DNA of 64,000 nt from contig JAAAPD010000016.1 of the NCBI GenBank assembly GCA_009908505.1, positions 1 through 64,000 of the forward strand, in the 5' to 3' direction. Under the pieces are notes generated by a model, which saw nothing but the letters and a program-made list of their open reading frames with translations, did not search any database and was not told where the DNA came from. The position numbers and the translations under genes are program-made. Shown piece by piece: positions 60,535-64,000 of the stretch (its first letter is position 1; every line of letters begins with the position of its first letter). The DNA is from Alphaproteobacteria bacterium. GTDB lineage: Bacteria; Pseudomonadota; Alphaproteobacteria; Rhodobacterales; Rhodobacteraceae.

Positions 60535-61917
60535 CTAGGGCAGCCACCTTTGCACAAGGCGCACCACCCGTTTCACCATTCGGTTTTCGAACAGCCTTGG
60601 GCCAAAGTATGCGCCCGCGGCGCGTTTGTTAATCTCGCTGAAGGTCGGATAGGGCAGAACAGTGTTCGAGATGGCCGACATCTTGAGGTTGTTGGCGATG
60701 GCCATGGCCCACATGGCGATCATCTCACCTGCCATGGGGCCAGCGATGCTGGCGCCGACGGGGCGGCCCTTGACCACCATGACCTTGATCTTGCCAGTGG
60801 TGCGGCCCTCTGCCACGGCGCGATCATTGCCGGCGAATTCCGCTTCGGCCATCTCCAGCTTGTCGCCGTGCACTTCGCGCGCCTGCGCCTCGGTCAGGCC
60901 GACCTGGGCCAGTTCGGGGTCGGTATAGGTGGTCCAGGGAATGTGATCGGTCTTCTGCTTGGCGGGCAGGCCCAGAAGGGCCGAGCGGATCACCACCCCC
61001 GCGTGATACCCGGCGACGTGAGTGAACTGTAGCCCGCCGGCCACGTCGCCCACCGCATAGACCCGGCGATTGGAGATCGAGCGGAGCCGGTCGTCGACCT
61101 TGACGCCGCCCTTGTCCCAGTCGACCCCGGCCTTTTCCAGGTCCAGCCCTTCGACATTGACCTTGCGCCCCACCGCCATCAGCAAGTGCGAACCGGTGAA
61201 GACGCCCTGTTCCGTGTGAACCGTGATCTGGTCGCCGTCTTGCGTGATGCGTTTGGCCTGCGCGCCCTCGACGATCTCGATCTCTTCAGCGCGCAGCTTT
61301 TCCAGCACGATTGCGGCAAGATCCGGGTCGTCCTTGCCGAGCGCCTTGGCCCCTTCGATCACAGTCACCCTGCAGCCCAGCCGCCGATGTGCCTGTGCCA
61401 TTTCCATCCCGATGGGCCCACCGCCGATGACCAGCAGGTGATCGGGACGGTCGCGCAACTCAAAAATGGTTTCGTTGGTGTGAACGGTGACATCCTCGAT
61501 CCCGTCGATCGGCGGCACGAGGGGGCCGGACCCGGTCGCGATGACGAAGCGGCGCGCCTCGATCACCATATCGCCCGCCTGCACCTCGGTGGGCGACAGG
61601 AACCGGCCGTATTCCTGTATGACCTTGACGCCCAACCCCGCGAAGCGTTCGACGCTGTCATGGGGTTCGATGGTGGCGATCACGTCGGCGACATGGTCCT
61701 TTGCGGCGTCGAAACCGACATCCTGTCCGGCCTTCGCGCGCTTGCCTTCGGACAGCAGCGCCTTGGACGGCACGCAGCCGTAGTTCAGGCAATCGCCGCC
61801 CATCTTGTGCCCTTCCAGAAGGACCACGTCGGCCCCCATCTGGACCGCCCCCGCGGCAATGGACAGCCCGCCGGAACCGGCCCCGATGATGCACAGATCG
61901 GTCTTGATACGGGTCAT
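60535..61917 (-). CDS. MerA/dihydrolipoamide-dehydrogenase-like flavoprotein
   Basis: 460 residues of class I pyridine nucleotide-disulfide oxidoreductases: FAD-binding GAGSGGLSIAAGA, redox disulfide GGDCLNYGCVPSK (Cys43, Cys48), NAD-binding VIGGGPIGMEMA and YAVGDVAGG. The C-terminal His-Pro-Thr that gives lipoamide dehydrogenases their acid-base His reads Tyr-Pro-Thr (LPYPTFSE), and no MerA-type C-terminal Cys pair is present. So it is neither a canonical lipoamide dehydrogenase nor a mercuric reductase; substrate unknown. The gene ends the TVP38 pair. Confidence 0.85.
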   Translation of the reverse strand: MTRIKTDLCIIGAGSGGLSIAAGAVQMGADVVLLEGHKMGGDCLNYGCVPSKALLSEGKRAKAGQDVGFDAAKDHVADVIATIEPHDSVERFAGLGVKVIQEYGRFLSPTEVQAGDMVIEARRFVIATGSGPLVPPIDGIEDVTVHTNETIFELRDRPDHLLVIGGGPIGMEMAQAHRRLGCRVTVIEGAKALGKDDPDLAAIVLEKLRAEEIEIVEGAQAKRITQDGDQITVHTEQGVFTGSHLLMAVGRKVNVEGLDLEKAGVDWDKGGVKVDDRLRSISNRRVYAVGDVAGGLQFTHVAGYHAGVVIRSALLGLPAKQKTDHIPWTTYTDPELAQVGLTEAQAREVHGDKLEMAEAEFAGNDRAVAEGRTTGKIKVMVVKGRPVGASIAGPMAGEMIAMWAMAIANNLKMSAISNTVLPYPTFSEINKRAAGAYFGPRLFENRMVKRVVRLVQRWLP

Positions 61918-61919
61918 GG

Positions 61920-62651
61920 TCACAGCCCTTTCTTGCCGCGCACGATCTTTAACAGAACGGGCAGCAGCGCCAATGCGCATAGCCCGAGGATCGGAAGCAG
62001 GATGTGCGGCTCGAAGATGATCCCGAGGTTCGGGCTTTCACCGCGCGAAAACACTTCGCCAAGGCCCGCGCCGACCGAGGTATAGACCACGGCACCGGGT
62101 ATGATGCCAAGGAAGGTCGAGATCACGAAGCGCCGCAGCGGCACCTCGAGGAAGGACGGGATCAGGTTGGCGAGGAAGAACGGCACCGCGGGAACCAGCC
62201 GGATCAGGAACAGCATCGACCACTGGTTCTCGTCTATTCCGTCCTTGATGCGCTTCACCATGCCCTCTGAGCCTTCCAGCTTGCGCCCCAACTGCTCGCC
62301 GAAGCCCCAGCGCGCGGCCAGGAAGATGCCGACGGCACCGATCGTCGCACCGGTCACGTTGAACAGGGCACCGGGGAAGGTGGCGAACAGGAACCCCCCG
62401 GTCAGGGTCATGACCGTGGCGCCGGGCAGGGAAAAGGCAACGATCACCGCGTAAAGCAGTATGAAAAGCCCGGCCGTCAGCACGTAATTGGCGTCGCGAA
62501 AGGCAAGCAACGCCTCGCGATTCTCGGCCAGCGCCTCGAAACTCAGGTAGTCGCGCAGGTAGATGGCGCCCAGGGCCGCCACCACCAGAATGGTCAGAAG
62601 CGGCAGGCGTTTCAGCCAGTTATGTTCAGATGACTTCGTCATGTCGCTCAC
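61920..62651 (-). CDS. TVP38/TMEM64-family membrane protein
   Basis: 243 residues with the DedA/VTT-like core: SLPGATVMTLTGGFLFATFPGAL, RWGFGEQL and FLIRLVPAVPFFLANLIPSF. About six hydrophobic segments. The start is GTG with an AAGGA site eight bases upstream; an ATG nine bases later lacks that spacing. Stop lies two bases before the flavoprotein start, an often-seen pairing (from memory). Family members may move lipids; function here unknown. Confidence 0.87.
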   Translation of the reverse strand: MSDMTKSSEHNWLKRLPLLTILVVAALGAIYLRDYLSFEALAENREALLAFRDANYVLTAGLFILLYAVIVAFSLPGATVMTLTGGFLFATFPGALFNVTGATIGAVGIFLAARWGFGEQLGRKLEGSEGMVKRIKDGIDENQWSMLFLIRLVPAVPFFLANLIPSFLEVPLRRFVISTFLGIIPGAVVYTSVGAGLGEVFSRGESPNLGIIFEPHILLPILGLCALALLPVLLKIVRGKKGL

Positions 62652-62841
62652 GTTGTGAATCCTTCATCCCGGGGCATGTGCCGCCCATAGATGGCCGAGA
62701 CGGGCGGCGCGTGACAGGGGGATCACGGCACCTTGAAGGCCGGTGAAGGATTGCGGAAGGATTCTTTCACTCCCATGGCCTTCGTGTAACAAAAGGGTTC
62801 GAAAATCCGGGGAATGTTGCAGAAAACCCGGTCCTGCCGCG

Positions 62842-62870
62842 TTGACAGGCGCGCGAGTGGCCTCTAAACG
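62842..62870 (+). promoter_or_regulatory. Promoter of rpmH-rnpA-yidD
   Basis: Consensus -35 TTGACA, 17-base spacer and -10 TAAACG, 67 bases before rpmH. The strong -35 suits a highly expressed ribosomal gene. Confidence 0.6.
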
Positions 62871-62937
62871 ACGGGCTTCGAGATGTATCCGGGGCTCGAA
62901 TCCTTTCGGACTCGCCCCACAGACCGGAGAAAACGCG

Positions 62938-63072
62938 ATGAAGCGCACCTTTCAGCCGTCCAACCGTGTTCGCAAGAACCGCCACGGTTTCCGTGCCCGC
63001 ATGGCCACCAAGGCCGGCCGCAAGATCCTGAATGCGCGTCGGGCCCGTGGCCGCAAGAAGCTGAGCGCCTGA
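62938..63072 (+). CDS. rpmH: 50S ribosomal protein L34
   Basis: 44 residues, the standard L34: [20 protein letters not shown] then [20 protein letters not shown]. Ribosome site GGAGA precedes. First gene of the conserved rpmH-rnpA-yidD unit. Confidence 0.97.
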   Translation: MKRTFQPSNRVRKNRHGFRARMATKAGRKILNARRARGRKKLSA

Positions 63073-63100
63073 ACGGCCGCCAGTTCGGGACGGGGTCGTC

Positions 63101-63484
63101 ATGACCTCTGAAAACAAGATAACCGCCCCAGCCCCCGCTGCGGCGGTTTCTGTTCGTGTGGAGGGGTTGAAAAAGCGCGCCGATTTCCTGGCCGCCGCGC
63201 GCGCCCGCGTCGCCCATGCCAAGGGATTCGTGCTACAGGCCCGCGACCGGGGCGATGATGGCCCGGCGCGCGTCGGCTTCACCTGTTCCAAGAAGGTCGG
63301 CAATGCCGTGGCGCGCAACCGCGCCAAGCGCCGCCTGCGCGAGATTGCCCGGTTGGACCTGGTCACTTTTGCCCGGCCGGGTTGGGATTACGTCCTGATC
63401 GGCCGGCGAGAGGCGACCGCGACCCTTGATTTCCAGAAAATGCGCGACGATCTGAAGAAAGCGCTGATCGAGGTTCATTCATGA
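63101..63484 (+). CDS. rnpA: Ribonuclease P protein component
   Basis: 127 residues: core with [41 protein letters not shown] (the RNR motif that binds the RNase P RNA) and WDYVLIGR. The first 22 residues are an Ala/Pro extension. Binds the catalytic RNA to process tRNA 5' ends. Overlaps yidD by 4 bases. Confidence 0.95.
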   Translation: MTSENKITAPAPAAAVSVRVEGLKKRADFLAAARARVAHAKGFVLQARDRGDDGPARVGFTCSKKVGNAVARNRAKRRLREIARLDLVTFARPGWDYVLIGRREATATLDFQKMRDDLKKALIEVHS

Positions 63485-63702
63485 CCCCACTCGCCTATGT
63501 CGTCTCGCTGCCCGTACGCTTCTATCGGCTGGTTTTCAGCCCCTGGGTCGGCCATGGCTGCCGCTACCAGCCGACATGTAGCGCCTACGCGATGGAGGCG
63601 CTGGAAAAGCACGGGGCGATCAAGGGCGGTTGGCTTGCCGCCAGGCGCATCGCGCGCTGCCACCCCTGGGGGGGCCATGGTGTGGACAACGTGCCGGACT
63701 GA
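63481..63702 (+). CDS. yidD: Membrane protein insertion efficiency factor YidD
   Basis: 73 residues: [34 protein letters not shown] and [17 protein letters not shown], the conserved YidD pattern with three Cys residues. Amphipathic, membrane-associated, assists YidC-dependent insertion. yidC is not in the window: a DUF3833 gene faces it instead. Confidence 0.94.
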   Translation: MTPLAYVVSLPVRFYRLVFSPWVGHGCRYQPTCSAYAMEALEKHGAIKGGWLAARRIARCHPWGGHGVDNVPD

Positions 63703-63726
63703 TCGACCGGCCGGGACGGCACCGCG

Positions 63727-64000
63727 CTACTTCTTTTCGAAGCTGATCACCACCTGCCCGATATCGACGCCGAAGCGTTTGACATACGCGATATTCAGAA
63801 GCCTGTCGTCGGATTGCAGCCACATCCAGTCGTCGAAGGTGACGCGCATGGTTTCCGTAGGGCCATCGGCCGAGGGCACCGGCAGGTCGATCTCGTAGCG
63901 CCAGTTGAAGCGGTTCCCGTCCTCCTGCCCCGTCGCCGTGCCGATCACCCCAGGGGCCGTGCCGGTCCAGTTTTCCGGGCCGGTCTTCGTCAGGGTCCAG
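63727..64000 (-). CDS. DUF3833 protein, N-terminus outside window
   Basis: At least 91 residues are readable in one frame from the window edge (WTLTKTGPENWTGTAPGV onward). The visible part matches DUF3833 well: GVIGTATGQEDGNRFNWRYE, DDWMWLQSDDRLLN, KRFGVDIGQVVISFEK. Full members are about 180-190 residues with a lipoprotein signal peptide, here off the window. Function unknown. Convergent with yidD. Confidence 0.85.
   Translation of the reverse strand, partial: WTLTKTGPENWTGTAPGVIGTATGQEDGNRFNWRYEIDLPVPSADGPTETMRVTFDDWMWLQSDDRLLNIAYVKRFGVDIGQVVISFEKK

Noticed and set aside
60535-61917. Annotation as lipoamide dehydrogenase or mercuric reductase
   Set aside because: The acid-base His is Tyr and the MerA C-terminal Cys pair and N-terminal metal domain are absent.
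62652-62937. Replication origin upstream of rpmH
   Set aside because: No DnaA-box cluster, no dnaA or gidA nearby; in alphaproteobacteria the rpmH region is not usually the origin.

Overview
The window is a GC-rich chromosomal segment of an alphaproteobacterium, most likely of the Rhodobacteraceae (Roseobacter-type). Supporting signs are a MipZ division-site ATPase, a separate F0 ATP synthase cluster with b and b' subunits (atpI-atpB-atpE-b'-b), the ffh-rpsP-rimM-trmD-rplS-rpmE block, the rpmH-rnpA-yidD block, a glcDEF glycolate oxidase, and GC-rich intergenic repeats of a kind I associate with this family. I see no phage, insertion sequence, CRISPR array or replication origin. Coding density is high, with many 4-bp ATGA start/stop overlaps.

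Layout. 1-6269 (minus): a compact seven-gene set of uncharacterised proteins around an AAA-type ATPase (coiled-coil protein, small membrane protein, 369-aa protein, ATPase, two small membrane proteins, a protein cut by the window edge). It is the best candidate for an undescribed system here. 6417-13705: L,D-transpeptidase lipoprotein, creatinase, DUF418 membrane protein, P1-family peptidase, succinate-semialdehyde dehydrogenase and an MFS transporter. 13742-16233 (minus): DUF1285 protein, hydroxypyruvate-isomerase-like protein, VOC protein and a WYL-type regulator broken by a one-base frameshift. 16298-23035 (plus): MoxR ATPase, DUF58 protein and two large membrane-anchored VWA-like proteins. 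23083-28813: a small secreted protein, a CopD/HemJ-like membrane protein, glcDEF behind a FadR-type palindrome, and a secreted trypsin-like protease.

28944-38853: Hsp20 with a possible heat-shock promoter, a GSCFA protein, a universal stress protein, polA, a zinc-finger protein, an ABC ATPase without permease, a HIT protein, a GT14-type glycosyltransferase diverging from a sulfotransferase, and a small unknown gene. 38855-43072: adenosine kinase, endonuclease III, an AraC/Ogt methyltransferase fusion, an OmpA lipoprotein and a FadR-family regulator with its own palindrome. 43197-45767: the F0 genes. 45973-47174: orphan ArsR and LysR regulators.

47490-53941: ffh behind a strongly structured leader, two tandem GNAT acetyltransferases, chorismate mutase, rpsP, rimM, a sulfotransferase-like gene inserted before trmD, rplS and rpmE with a clear terminator. 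54060-62651: a diguanylate cyclase, a DEAD-box helicase, mipZ, a large unknown membrane protein, tRNA-Arg(ACG), an orphan histidine kinase, and a MerA-like flavoprotein paired with a TVP38 membrane protein. 62938-64000: rpmH, rnpA, yidD and the end of a DUF3833 gene. Housekeeping translation and energy genes alternate with envelope, surface-modification and carbon-oxidation genes. All functions are read from sequence motifs and remembered families; no search was run.
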